A stretch of 64,000 nt of DNA from NCBI GenBank assembly GCA_021819825.1, contig JAKAEZ010000010.1, positions 1-64,000 of the forward strand. Direction: 5' to 3'. Position numbers and translations under genes: made by a program. Positions 35,148 through 42,898 of this stretch are shown piece by piece. Each line of letters opens with the position of its first letter. Position 1 is the first letter of the stretch. Origin of the DNA: Planctomycetota bacterium. GTDB taxonomy: Bacteria; Planctomycetota; Phycisphaerae; WQYP01. The notes under the pieces are model-generated. The model worked only from the letters and a program-made list of their open reading frames with translations. It had not been told where the DNA came from and did no database searches.

Positions 35148-35806
35148 GTACGGTGTGCCACACGAGCCAGAAGGCGTGAGCGTCGCACCGGCTTGCGGCT
35201 GCAGCGCTCAATAACTTCATCGACCGTCAGCCACTGAATATTTTTACTTTCCACCTGCCGCATGGCCATCTCGGCTTCGTACGGGTCACGCTGGCCCATG
35301 CAATCCTTAACAATTGCCACTTCCTTGCGGCGTTGTAAAAGTCCCATAACAGCCATGCGCACGGAAGATTCCAGCGGCCCGCCGATGATCAGCCAAGTAT
35401 TGGTCTCGGTTTCTGATAACAGGCGATCAAGTCGGGGAGAATCAAAGGGATTGGGATCCGGGAGATCGAAAATATATTGTTGCGCGTCATGAAAAGTCTG
35501 CACGGGCAGATCAGTACCGCAGTCAACCGGCATTTCAATACGCTGGGGCAGCAAGGTAAATGAAAGTTTGTTATAGCCGGGGTTTCCCGGCGTACACACG
35601 CAATGGGGTGCCGAGCGGTCCGGCATAATGGTATGGTGCAGGCGGGTGCTGACCACCGCACAGCGAATTGATCTTAGAAAGCTGAATAAGCGTTTGATGT
35701 TGGAGGCAATTGCCTCTGAATCCTGCAGGCGATACAGGCCATTGGGGCTTAGCAGATCGCACTGCGTGTTCAAATCCAAAATTGCGGGGCCATGGGGGCC
35801 ATTCAT
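35066..35806 (-). CDS. Isochorismatase-fold cysteine hydrolase
   Basis: The 246-aa protein starts MNGPHGPAILDLNTQCDLLS, giving the Asp of the family triad, and has the loop GGPLESSVRMAVMGLLQRRK, where the usual catalytic Cys (GxxTxxCV) is replaced: the stretch reads LESSVRM. It may therefore be inactive as a classical isochorismatase. The C-terminal 40 residues are arginine-rich. It originally faced the VOC gene; the distance is now enlarged by the inserted Rrf2-SDR segment. Confidence 0.72.
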   Translation of the reverse strand: MNGPHGPAILDLNTQCDLLSPNGLYRLQDSEAIASNIKRLFSFLRSIRCAVVSTRLHHTIMPDRSAPHCVCTPGNPGYNKLSFTLLPQRIEMPVDCGTDLPVQTFHDAQQYIFDLPDPNPFDSPRLDRLLSETETNTWLIIGGPLESSVRMAVMGLLQRRKEVAIVKDCMGQRDPYEAEMAMRQVESKNIQWLTVDEVIERCSRKPVRRSRLLARVAHRTRPAAGSAAASYRGRSRVVSNPYRLRD

Positions 35807-36359
35807 AAAACCTCCTCGCCCGTTCAGGACGGGCAGCTTGCGGGTCTCTATAGAACTATACGCACGTTAACACACCTCGGTGTAAAAAAATCTAAATCTT
35901 CTTCTCACATCGGCAGACTACACTGCAAAATATGTGCCAAAAGATTAATATTCCGCGATATTATGCAGCATCCTATAAAAGCCCCCGAGGGGACAAACCA
36001 GTGGATCCGATGCAACATATTGTGAACTTGCGATGATAATGTTATGTTTTGGGACGGTAAGAAACGGGTGAAGATGGCATGTCCAAGGTAAAAAGCCGCT
36101 GATTGTCATCCTGAAATCGTGTTATAAGGTGTTGTCTGCCCATCATTTACGCATTGACATAGCGTACGTAAAAGGGGCACAATCCAAGGAGAAAAGCGGA
36201 TTTGTTATTGCGAATTAATTTGCTTTTCTATAGCAGCTTGTGATAAATATTGGACGCAAAGCCCTCGGAAAGCCGACGTTGCACGGTGGGATTGCGCTGC
36301 GGATTGGGAAATAATCCGTAATATGGGCGTAGGGAAAGTCGGGAGTCGGCGAAAGCCCG
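35807..36359 (+). other. Intergenic region upstream of topA
   Basis: No gene is seen in these 553 bp. TTGACA at 36154-36159 with CACAAT 18 bp downstream (36178-36183) may be the topA promoter, leaving a leader of about 170 nt. The hydrolase promoter must lie near 35807-35900 on the other strand. Confidence 0.4.
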
Positions 36360-39047
36360 ATGAGCAAAGTAAGTTTTAAGGATTGGAAACGACGAGTGGC
36401 AAAAGCGATAAAAAAAAGCGGCATGGCGCTGGTGATTGTGGAATCTCCGGCTAAGGCCAAAACGATTAACAAATACCTTGGTTCGGCGTATACGGTCAAG
36501 GCCTCCATGGGGCATGTCCGTGATTTGCCGGAAAAGGGCATCGGCGTGGACATCGAAAAGGAATTTGAACCCACGTACGAAGTGCTATCCAGCCGTAAAA
36601 AACTTGTCAGTGAATTGAAATCCATCGTGCGATCAGTGGATGAAGTATATCTGGCAACAGATTTGGACCGTGAAGGAGAGGCCATTGCGTGGCATTTAAG
36701 CCAGGCGTTAAATCTGGATCAACGTGCCGTCAAGCGCGTGGTGTTCAACGAAATTACCAAAGCCGCCATTCTCAAAGCATTTGAAAATCCGCGGCTGATT
36801 AACCTGGACAAGGTAAATGCCCAACAGGCGCGGCGCATTCTGGACCGGCTTGTGGGCTATAAAGTTTCGCCGCTGCTGTGGAAAAAGGTGGCGCGCGGAT
36901 TGTCCGCCGGGCGGGTGCAAAGTGTTGCGGTAAAACTCATTGTGGATCGTGAGCGGGACATCAATGCCTTTCTTCCGGATGAATATTGGAAACTTCAGGC
37001 CGTTTTCACTACTGAGCTAAAGGGGGCCGATGCTCTGGTCCGCCAGTGGCGGGAATTTTTGTCGGTACCGGATGAAGAAGATGCTGACGACGGTACGGAT
37101 TCAGCCCCGGCCGCCGGGCCGTCCGGCGCGGAAAAACGCCAATGGCTTACCGAAAATCAGGCCTTCAAAGCACAATTGGTGGAATTTGAAGGCAAAAAAT
37201 TTGATCCGAAGAGCGTATCAGATGCCCAGCGCGCTGCGACCGCCGTGGGTTTGCGGCAAGTGGAAATTGCAACCGTTGATAACGACGGCACCAATGGCCC
37301 GCGCGGCATTCCCAATAAGGGTGCTGCCCAAAAACTCACGACAGTTTCCGGCGTGGTTCCGCCGGTGGGGCCTGGCGCACCGGAATTTCGCGTGCGTTCA
37401 TTGGTTACCAAGCCGTCCACATCGCGTCCGCCCGGCCCGTTCAGCACCAGCACGTTGCAACAGGCGGCCAGTAACCAAATGGGTTTTGGTGCCCAGCGCA
37501 CCATGCGCATTGCCCAGCAACTGTATGAAGGCGTGGAACTGCCGGGCCAGGGCGCGGTAGGTTTAATTACCTACATGCGTACGGACTCGCAGAACATCAG
37601 TGCCGATGCCTTAAAAATGGCCCGCGGTTATATTGAAAATGCTTTTGGGCCGCAATATCTGCCCGAAAAGCCCAATTTTTATTCTTCACGGGCCGGCGCT
37701 CAGGAAGCTCATGAGGCCATCCGACCCACGGATGCGAACCTCACGCCGGCCGATGTGCGCATGGCCCTTAATGATGAACAATTCCGCTTATATGATCTGA
37801 TCTGGAAACGGTTTATCGCCTGTCAGATGATGCCCGCCCAGTGGTTGGTCACCGAGGCGATCATTGAATGCCGACCCGCTGGAAACGCTTCCGTTGATGC
37901 CGACCGTCTGCCGTTATTTAAGGCTACCGGTCGATCCCTGAAATTTGACGGCTTTACCCGCGTGGCGGGGGTCTGGTCGCGCAATGACGACCAGGTATTG
38001 CCGGCATTGGCCCAGCAGCAGCGCGTGGCACCGTTGGATCTTACTCCCACGCAGCATTTTACCAGCCCACCGCCGCGGTTTACCGAAGCCAGCTTGGTAA
38101 AGGCCCTGGAAACCGAAGGTATCGGGCGGCCCAGCACCTACGCGTCGATTATTCAAACCATTCAAGATCGGAATTACGTGCTGCTGCGCGATCGGCGGTT
38201 CTTCGCATCTGACTTGGGAATTAAAGTGACCGAAAAGCTCATTGAAGGATTTCCTGATTTAATGGAATTGGGATTTACCCGACGCATCGAAGAGGAACTC
38301 GACGGCGTTGAAGAGGCGCACAAAAATTGGGTGGAAGTCATTCGTGAATTCTATGAGCCGCTGGCCAAGGATTTAGCCACTGCGGAAACCCGCATGACCC
38401 ACGCCCGCGCCGAAGCCACCCCTTCGGAATACAAATGCCAGAAGTGCGGTGCCATGATGGCGTACCGGCTTTCCAAGCGCGGCAAAATGTTCCTTTCCTG
38501 TTCACGTTATCCGGAATGTGATGGGGCCATGAATGTGGATCGCGAAGGCAAACCGGTTCAACTGGAAGTCACCGAATTCAAGTGCCCCAATTGCGGAAAG
38601 CCCATGATCAAGCGCATCGGCCGCTTTGGACCTTTCCTGGGTTGCTCCGGTTATCCTGAGTGCAAAACGTTGCAGCAGGTGGATCGGAAAACCGGTCTGC
38701 CTTTACCGCCCAAACCGCCCCCCAAACCCACGGGTCTCAAGTGCCCCAAGTGCAATAAAAAAGAACTGCTGGTACGATCCGGCAAGCGCGGTGATTTTAT
38801 AAGTTGCTCCGGTTATCCGAAATGCCGCATGACGCTGCCGGCCGACCGCCTGGACGAATTCCTGAAGCTCAATAGCGAAGGCCAATGGCCGCCGGCGGAT
38901 ATTCTTGCCAAGGCCGGTGGAAAAGCCGGTGCGGCACAAAAATCGGCCAATGCCGATGAATCAGCGGAAGGTGCAACGGCAGAAAGCAAACCGGTGAAAA
39001 AGAAAGCCGTGCGGGCCAAACGCCCCAAAGTTGCCGCCGCAGAATAA
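36360..39047 (+). CDS. topA: DNA topoisomerase I
   Basis: Type IA topoisomerase that relaxes negative supercoils. The TOPRIM start VIVESPAKAKTINKYLG, acidic DLDREGEAIAWHL, and the active-site Tyr in GLITYMRTDSQNIS are complete. Three C-terminal zinc modules follow (CQKCGAMM...CSRYPECDG; CPNCGKPM...CSGYPECKT; CPKCNKKE...CSGYPKCRM), then an A/K-rich tail. Residues about 235-370 hold an insert with a low-complexity stretch before the catalytic domain. The frame opens at 36360 with a lysine-rich 21-residue extension; the ATG at 36423 (MALVIVESPAKAK) is the family's usual start. Neither has a clear ribosome binding site. Confidence 0.96.
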   Translation: MSKVSFKDWKRRVAKAIKKSGMALVIVESPAKAKTINKYLGSAYTVKASMGHVRDLPEKGIGVDIEKEFEPTYEVLSSRKKLVSELKSIVRSVDEVYLATDLDREGEAIAWHLSQALNLDQRAVKRVVFNEITKAAILKAFENPRLINLDKVNAQQARRILDRLVGYKVSPLLWKKVARGLSAGRVQSVAVKLIVDRERDINAFLPDEYWKLQAVFTTELKGADALVRQWREFLSVPDEEDADDGTDSAPAAGPSGAEKRQWLTENQAFKAQLVEFEGKKFDPKSVSDAQRAATAVGLRQVEIATVDNDGTNGPRGIPNKGAAQKLTTVSGVVPPVGPGAPEFRVRSLVTKPSTSRPPGPFSTSTLQQAASNQMGFGAQRTMRIAQQLYEGVELPGQGAVGLITYMRTDSQNISADALKMARGYIENAFGPQYLPEKPNFYSSRAGAQEAHEAIRPTDANLTPADVRMALNDEQFRLYDLIWKRFIACQMMPAQWLVTEAIIECRPAGNASVDADRLPLFKATGRSLKFDGFTRVAGVWSRNDDQVLPALAQQQRVAPLDLTPTQHFTSPPPRFTEASLVKALETEGIGRPSTYASIIQTIQDRNYVLLRDRRFFASDLGIKVTEKLIEGFPDLMELGFTRRIEEELDGVEEAHKNWVEVIREFYEPLAKDLATAETRMTHARAEATPSEYKCQKCGAMMAYRLSKRGKMFLSCSRYPECDGAMNVDREGKPVQLEVTEFKCPNCGKPMIKRIGRFGPFLGCSGYPECKTLQQVDRKTGLPLPPKPPPKPTGLKCPKCNKKELLVRSGKRGDFISCSGYPKCRMTLPADRLDEFLKLNSEGQWPPADILAKAGGKAGAAQKSANADESAEGATAESKPVKKKAVRAKRPKVAAAE

Positions 39048-39357
39048 AGGCTTTACCGAAAAACAGCCCACCTATAAGCTGCAGCTTGCCGGCGCGGTGG
39101 CACCATGGTTATGGAAATATTAAATACTTGGTATGGCAATTTGTCCTGGCGGGGGTGCAATTAGCGTAAAACAGACCATCCACGGAATGTTTCGGAACCT
39201 TCCCGAAGGTCCTAAGCGGTGGAGGATCCCGATAGCAATCGGGACGCTCCCAGGGGTGCCGAGAACAATTACCGAGCCTTGGATGACGGCAAAAATAACA
39301 AACTCTGACAAGCCCTGTCATCAACGATATTCTTAGGAGAAGAAAGTTAGGGGCTTT
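39048..39357. other. Hairpin-rich intergenic region after topA
   Basis: No gene is visible. Two perfect small hairpins occur: ACCTTC-CC-GAAGGT (39197-39210) and TCCCGAT-AGCA-ATCGGGA (39227-39244). A leader for the parD fragment (AGGAGAAG at 39336) ends it. Confidence 0.5.
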
Positions 39358-39470
39358 ATGAATGTTTCGCTTACATCTGAATTGGAGCGCCTGGTGCAGG
39401 CCAGAGTGGATAGTGGCCGCTACAACTCAGCGAGCGAAGTTGTGTGCGAGGCGCTGCGTCTGTTATCCTC
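39358..39470 (+). pseudogene. ParD-type antitoxin fragment
   Basis: The first 37 codons read MNVSLTSELERLVQARVDSG then RYNSASEVVCEALRLL, the ribbon-helix-helix part of ParD antitoxins, with a good ribosome binding site upstream. Right after ALRLL the frame turns into a serine run and unrelated residues and stops at 39585. No ParE toxin follows. The gene was evidently cut and joined to a different sequence. Confidence 0.75.
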
Positions 39471-39887
39471 ATCATCGTCATCGCGATTGCTATTCCCCGC
39501 ACACTTAAGCTTGAACACAGCGGCGCGGCCTACATCCAAGTGGCAGTGCCTAAAATCGCGAAGCATTGGAACCCGGGGGAACTGACTGAGCGGGCCAGCC
39601 CTGGCCTTCTCTCTTCACTGGGGCATCATAAACAGGTTGATCGGCTCTTTGTCCTTTTTAGGCGGCTTGGTGCTCTACGTCACCTCGGTAAGCCCAAGGG
39701 TTCGGTCTACACCGGCTATTTTCCCGGAAGCGGCGATGCAACCGTCGGCAACTACACCGTTCAAGCTGAATTCGCGAACGGTGCCGCAACCATTGATATT
39801 CAACTTTACCGGGCCGGAGGTTCTTGGCAAATTAACGGTTTTCACATTAACTCTAATGTGTTTCTGCCAGCGCTTGGAAAGAAATGA
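39465..39887 (+). pseudogene. Decapitated gene for a small membrane or secreted protein
   Basis: In another frame from the parD fragment, VILIIVIAIAIPRTLKLEHSG continues to a globular end (YTVQAEFANGAATIDIQLYRAGGSW, split: YTVQAEFANGAA, TIDIQLYRAGGSW) and stops at 39887. It begins in the middle of what looks like a membrane anchor. I do not recognise the family. The join with parD at about 39470 suggests a deletion or recombination that fused two gene fragments. Confidence 0.5.
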
Positions 39888-40265
39888 CAATAAACATGCA
39901 GGGTAGAGAGGCGAATCGGGGCGTGGGCTGATGAAAACCTTGATGTTTATCCCGTTCTTCGTGTGTCGCCAAGAGCCTCTATCTGTTACGCAACAGTGTA
40001 GACATTTCCTTGAGCATCCAGGTACGCCGGGATGGTGAAATCGCAACCGGCAATCCACCACCGGATTATCATCACGTCGCTCTCGTTGTCGTATCCGTTT
40101 GAGCCGCAGAATCCGCAGTGCTTTCACATTTACCCCAAGCCAATGGAGTTGGATATCATTCCGCGGCTTCCGTCGTATCACTGCCATGGCTCCGGACGAA
40201 ATAAAGGTACCAGGTACCTTTATCACCTCTGGGATCACTGATCACGGATCGATATCGTGACTGTC
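39888..40265. other. Intergenic region with a GGTACC palindrome
   Basis: No gene is convincing here. ATAAAGGTACC (40201-40211) pairs perfectly with GGTACCTTTAT (40213-40223) around one A. Short palindromes of this kind recur in planctomycete genomes, but only one copy is in this window. Confidence 0.55.
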
Positions 40266-40840
40266 TTATCCGTTGGATGCATCGCGATAGGTGTAAGTTG
40301 CGGCTAATCCTTTGAGCGTTTTGTTTTCCGAAATGGCGTCATGCGGAATAAGCAGATAGGTCCAGGGCTTGCCACCGTTTTTGCCTTCATGCTCTGTTGC
40401 GTATTGGCACCATTGGGTTGCCGCCGCCGCCTTGGTCTTTACGTCGACGGAGTTCAGGGGGAATCCCTTGACAATGAACTCACGCAATGTTTGCGTGGCC
40501 CAGATGCGAAACTGCGTGGCTTGGGCACTATTTACGCGGTAGCCAACGGATATGGTGGCGTCGAGGTTGTAAAAATCGATTTCGCGGGCAACTTCGCGTT
40601 TGCCCTCGCGTTGAACTATCCGGAATTTCCGGATAGTTGACGATTCCAGCAATTCGCCTGATTTATAAATATTTTGCAGGTGTTCGTTCACCGTGCGTAC
40701 GTCCACGTCGAAAAGCTCGGAGAGTTGCTTCTGGCTAAGCCAGAAGCTGTCGGCTTGGTACATGACCTCAACTCTTACCGCGCCGTCCGAGGTGCGGTAA
40801 GGATGATCTGGCCGTCACTGGGCTTTTGCGGTTCGGTCAT
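40266..40840 (-). pseudogene. Frameshifted RhuM gene fused to the tail of a restriction helicase
   Basis: From ATG 40840 the frame reads MTEPQKPSDGQIIL and then, one base off, YRTSDGAVRVEVMYQADSFW, the RhuM start; a lost T in CTT(T)ACCGC explains the shift. RhuM features continue (LFDVDVRTVNEHLQNI, IRKFRIVQREGKREV, EIDFYNLDATISVGYRVN, FRIWATQTLREFIVKGF). After KGF the protein changes to TKAAAATQWCQYATEHE and GGKPWTYLLIPHDAISENKT, the C-terminal end of type III/DEAD-box restriction subunits. The part from 40763 could still be translated. RhuM's role is unclear; it often lies in restriction and defence islands. Confidence 0.7.
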
Positions 40841-41772
40841 GGATCGGCCCTCTGGTTCGCGTTGGCGCGCCGGGACGGAGTCGCGGTGGAGGAATTTCGG
40901 GCTGCAGGTGTCTGGGTTGCTTTGGGTGCAGGCGGGACGCCTGCGTTACGGAGCTGTACCGCAGGCGTCCCGCCTGCTTTTGTTGTTGCAGACAAGATGT
41001 CTGCGTTACGGGCTATTGCGTTGGCGGGTGATGCCGACAAGATGTCTGCGTTACGGGCGCTGCTCCATGGCCAGTGCGCGGGATGACCACATAAACCGGC
41101 TGCCACGGGATTCTGTTCAATGTAGGCCTTGGTCGCAATAACTTCCTTTCGGTTGCGCATCACTCGGTCATAGGTTTCCTCCATCCAGAATTGGCCGGTG
41201 CGTTCAAGCAGGCCATTGGCCTGCTTGGCGGTGAACGATTTCCAAGAATGCATAATAGAGGAAAGTGTGACGGCCGCCGCTGGCGTCGTTAAGGCATGTA
41301 CATGATTGGGCATAATGACCCATGCGTGAAGGGTGTAGCGATCCCCATTGAAGTGATTCAGTGCGTCGGCTACGACACGCGCCACGTTCGGCTGGCTTAA
41401 CCAGCACACGCCCATGCCCTGATCCAAGGCGGCTTCGATGCGTTGCCGGCGCTGGTCTGCCAAATCAGGTGCATCGCGAAGTTCCTCTTCCCACTGCGCC
41501 AGAAGTTGCTGCGGGAGACTGTCGCAGAGGCGGAGCACCACATGAATCGGCCGATCTCCCGGATCCCAATGTGGCAGATAGCCCCGCGAATGCCAACCGT
41601 TCTTCTGAAGCGGATTTTTCCGTAACGCAGGCGTCCCGCCTGCTTTTGTTGCAGACAAGATGTCTGCGTTACGGGTTATCACAACCGCTTTGGAGGCAGG
41701 CAGGATGCCTGCGTTACGGGTTGGCCGAACCGCTTTGGGGGCAGACAGGATGTCTGCGTTACGGTTACTCAT
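40837..41772 (-). CDS. REP-associated tyrosine transposase with REP-encoded ends (RAYT2)
   Basis: The Y1 core spans about residues 60-230: HAWVIMPNHVHAL gives the HUH pair and TKAYIEQNPVAAGLC the catalytic Tyr region. On both sides the protein consists of translated REP units: NRNADILSAPKAV, RNAGILPASKAV, RNADILSATKAGGTPAL before the core, and RNADILSASPANA, RNADILSATTKAGGTPAV, RNAGVPPAPKAT after it. The ATG at 41772 has GGAGG 6 nt upstream (41779-41783), so the REP-coded N-terminus is probably translated. The stop overlaps the original rhuM ATG by 4 bp (ATGA at 40837-40840). Confidence 0.78.
   Translation of the reverse strand: MSNRNADILSAPKAVRPTRNAGILPASKAVVITRNADILSATKAGGTPALRKNPLQKNGWHSRGYLPHWDPGDRPIHVVLRLCDSLPQQLLAQWEEELRDAPDLADQRRQRIEAALDQGMGVCWLSQPNVARVVADALNHFNGDRYTLHAWVIMPNHVHALTTPAAAVTLSSIMHSWKSFTAKQANGLLERTGQFWMEETYDRVMRNRKEVIATKAYIEQNPVAAGLCGHPAHWPWSSARNADILSASPANAIARNADILSATTKAGGTPAVQLRNAGVPPAPKATQTPAARNSSTATPSRRANANQRADP
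40864..40875. repeat. Partial copy of the GGCGCGCC palindrome
   Basis: GGCGCGCCGGGA equals 12 of the 16 bp of the palindrome found in the tRNA-like units and beside RAYT1. It falls inside the last codons of RAYT2. Confidence 0.55.
40928..41049. repeat. REP cluster on the 3' side of RAYT2 (four units)
   Basis: Four 17-bp palindromes of the form GCAGrCrrGAyGyCTGC occur at 40928-40944, 40961-40977 (inverted), 40988-41004 and 41033-41049 (first base pair changed), each flanked by GTTACGG on one side. Units 2 and 3 form an inverted doublet of 44 bp, the REPIN arrangement. All are inside the RAYT2 reading frame. Confidence 0.85.
41627..41757. repeat. REP cluster on the 5' side of RAYT2 (four units)
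   Basis: Palindromes at 41627-41643 (inverted), 41651-41667, 41696-41712 and 41741-41757 with the GTTACGG flank. The first two form an inverted doublet of 41 bp. They encode the N-terminal extension of RAYT2. Confidence 0.85.
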
Positions 41773-41868
41773 TGTTTCCCTCCGCCATGTCAAACAGGGA
41801 CGAGCCATTTTCCGCCGCCTGTTTGCGGCGCTGGGCTTTGGTTCTGGGGTGCGGCGTGCCGTGTACCG

Positions 41869-41909
41869 CAGGCGTCCCGCCTGCTTCTGATGCAGGCAGG
41901 ATGCCTGCG
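41869..41909. repeat. REP doublet upstream of RAYT2
   Basis: GCAGGCGTCCCGCCTGC (41869-41885) and GCAGGCAGGATGCCTGC (41893-41909) face each other across 7 bp, as a REPIN. It lies between RAYT2 and the DUF4238 gene, outside the RAYT2 start chosen here. Confidence 0.85.
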
Positions 41910-42016
41910 TTACTTTCCGGCGCTTTTATCGGCAGATTCTGTATCTCCAGGCTGTAATCATCATGGCCCCATTCGCATTTGGCCAATACGGCTTTCGGGA
42001 TTTTTTTAACGGTCAG

Positions 42017-42898
42017 CTATCGGGAAATCTCACGCGGAGGCGCGGAGTTCGCGGAGGTATTTGGCGGCAAGATTTCTCCACGGAACTCCGGATACAGCTT
42101 TCGGAAGGTGGTTAGATTGGTGCGATGGTCAATGGTTGGGAAATCGGGCAATGGGGAGAATAGCCTCGGTGGAAAGCCCGTCGCTTCGGCACGGGAAAAA
42201 GCGGCTTGGATTTGCCAACCGTTAGCCATGGCAACCGCGAGCGTATCCAGCGCAACGTTTTTGGAGGAAGTCGCGCCGCGGATCCCGGATAACATGATGC
42301 AATCAGATGATAATGGAAATACAAAAATCCCCATCGTTGCTGCAAAATTTTCCGGCGTGAAGGGCAAAAATGTAGATCTCGCCGTCAGTATTGCCGGACA
42401 ATCTGATGTCACGAGGGTACCAGCCGACACCGGAAATTTGTATACCCGCCACCAGCGTTCGTACAGAAGTGCCACCAACTTTTCAATGGCAGGGGGCAAG
42501 CCTCGCGGAAGCAACTCCGCCCGGTCACTGGTTTTTGGCCTGAAATCTTGTGCCCGTAGTCGAAACGCGGGAAGCCGGGCAATAGTCAATGCCACAAACA
42601 CGACGAGCCGCGCACGCGATGCCAATGATTCAGGAAGTTTTCCACATTCGACAGTTTTGCCAAGGACCGGCGCAATCATTCCTTCGATATTGGCGAAGTA
42701 TTTCTCGACACTCATCGGGTCGGTGAGGCCATCATCGCGGTTGAAATCTTTTACCACGGGTTCTCTGATTGGGGTTGAGGGGCGAATTATTTGGTTCCGC
42801 ACGCCGATAACGTGGAACGGTCCGCCCTTTTTCCCCGTGGTGGTGAAGTTCTTGAGATAAAATCGTCCAACGATGTGGTGCCTATGTGGTTCGCTCAT
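42017..42898 (-). CDS. DUF4238-domain protein, second gene of the HEPN operon
   Basis: The 293-aa product starts MSEPHRHHIVGRFYLKNFTT, the H-H-I-x-R-F-Y-L-K-N-F signature of DUF4238, and has VSAGTLVTSDCPAIL in the middle, matching the conserved SD(N/C)P part. No membrane segment or signal is seen. The function of DUF4238 is not known to me. The ATG at 42898 lies inside the end of the upstream HEPN gene (17-bp overlap), which argues for coupled translation and a shared role. The frame is open to 42976, but only through the HEPN gene. Confidence 0.75.
   Translation of the reverse strand: MSEPHRHHIVGRFYLKNFTTTGKKGGPFHVIGVRNQIIRPSTPIREPVVKDFNRDDGLTDPMSVEKYFANIEGMIAPVLGKTVECGKLPESLASRARLVVFVALTIARLPAFRLRAQDFRPKTSDRAELLPRGLPPAIEKLVALLYERWWRVYKFPVSAGTLVTSDCPAILTARSTFLPFTPENFAATMGIFVFPLSSDCIMLSGIRGATSSKNVALDTLAVAMANGWQIQAAFSRAEATGFPPRLFSPLPDFPTIDHRTNLTTFRKLYPEFRGEILPPNTSANSAPPREISR

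Noticed and set aside
35870-35892. ACACC-TC-GGTGT followed by A tract considered as terminator
   Set aside because: The T tract on the minus strand lies before the stem, not after it, and the site is upstream of the hydrolase gene.
40928-41909. REP cluster considered as a CRISPR array
   Set aside because: The units are palindromes with changing orientation and irregular spacing, without unique spacers of equal length, and no cas gene is near.
41979-42860. 293-codon plus-strand frame opposite the DUF4238 gene
   Set aside because: The minus strand has the DUF4238 signature and the overlap with the HEPN gene; the plus frame has low-complexity composition and no motif.
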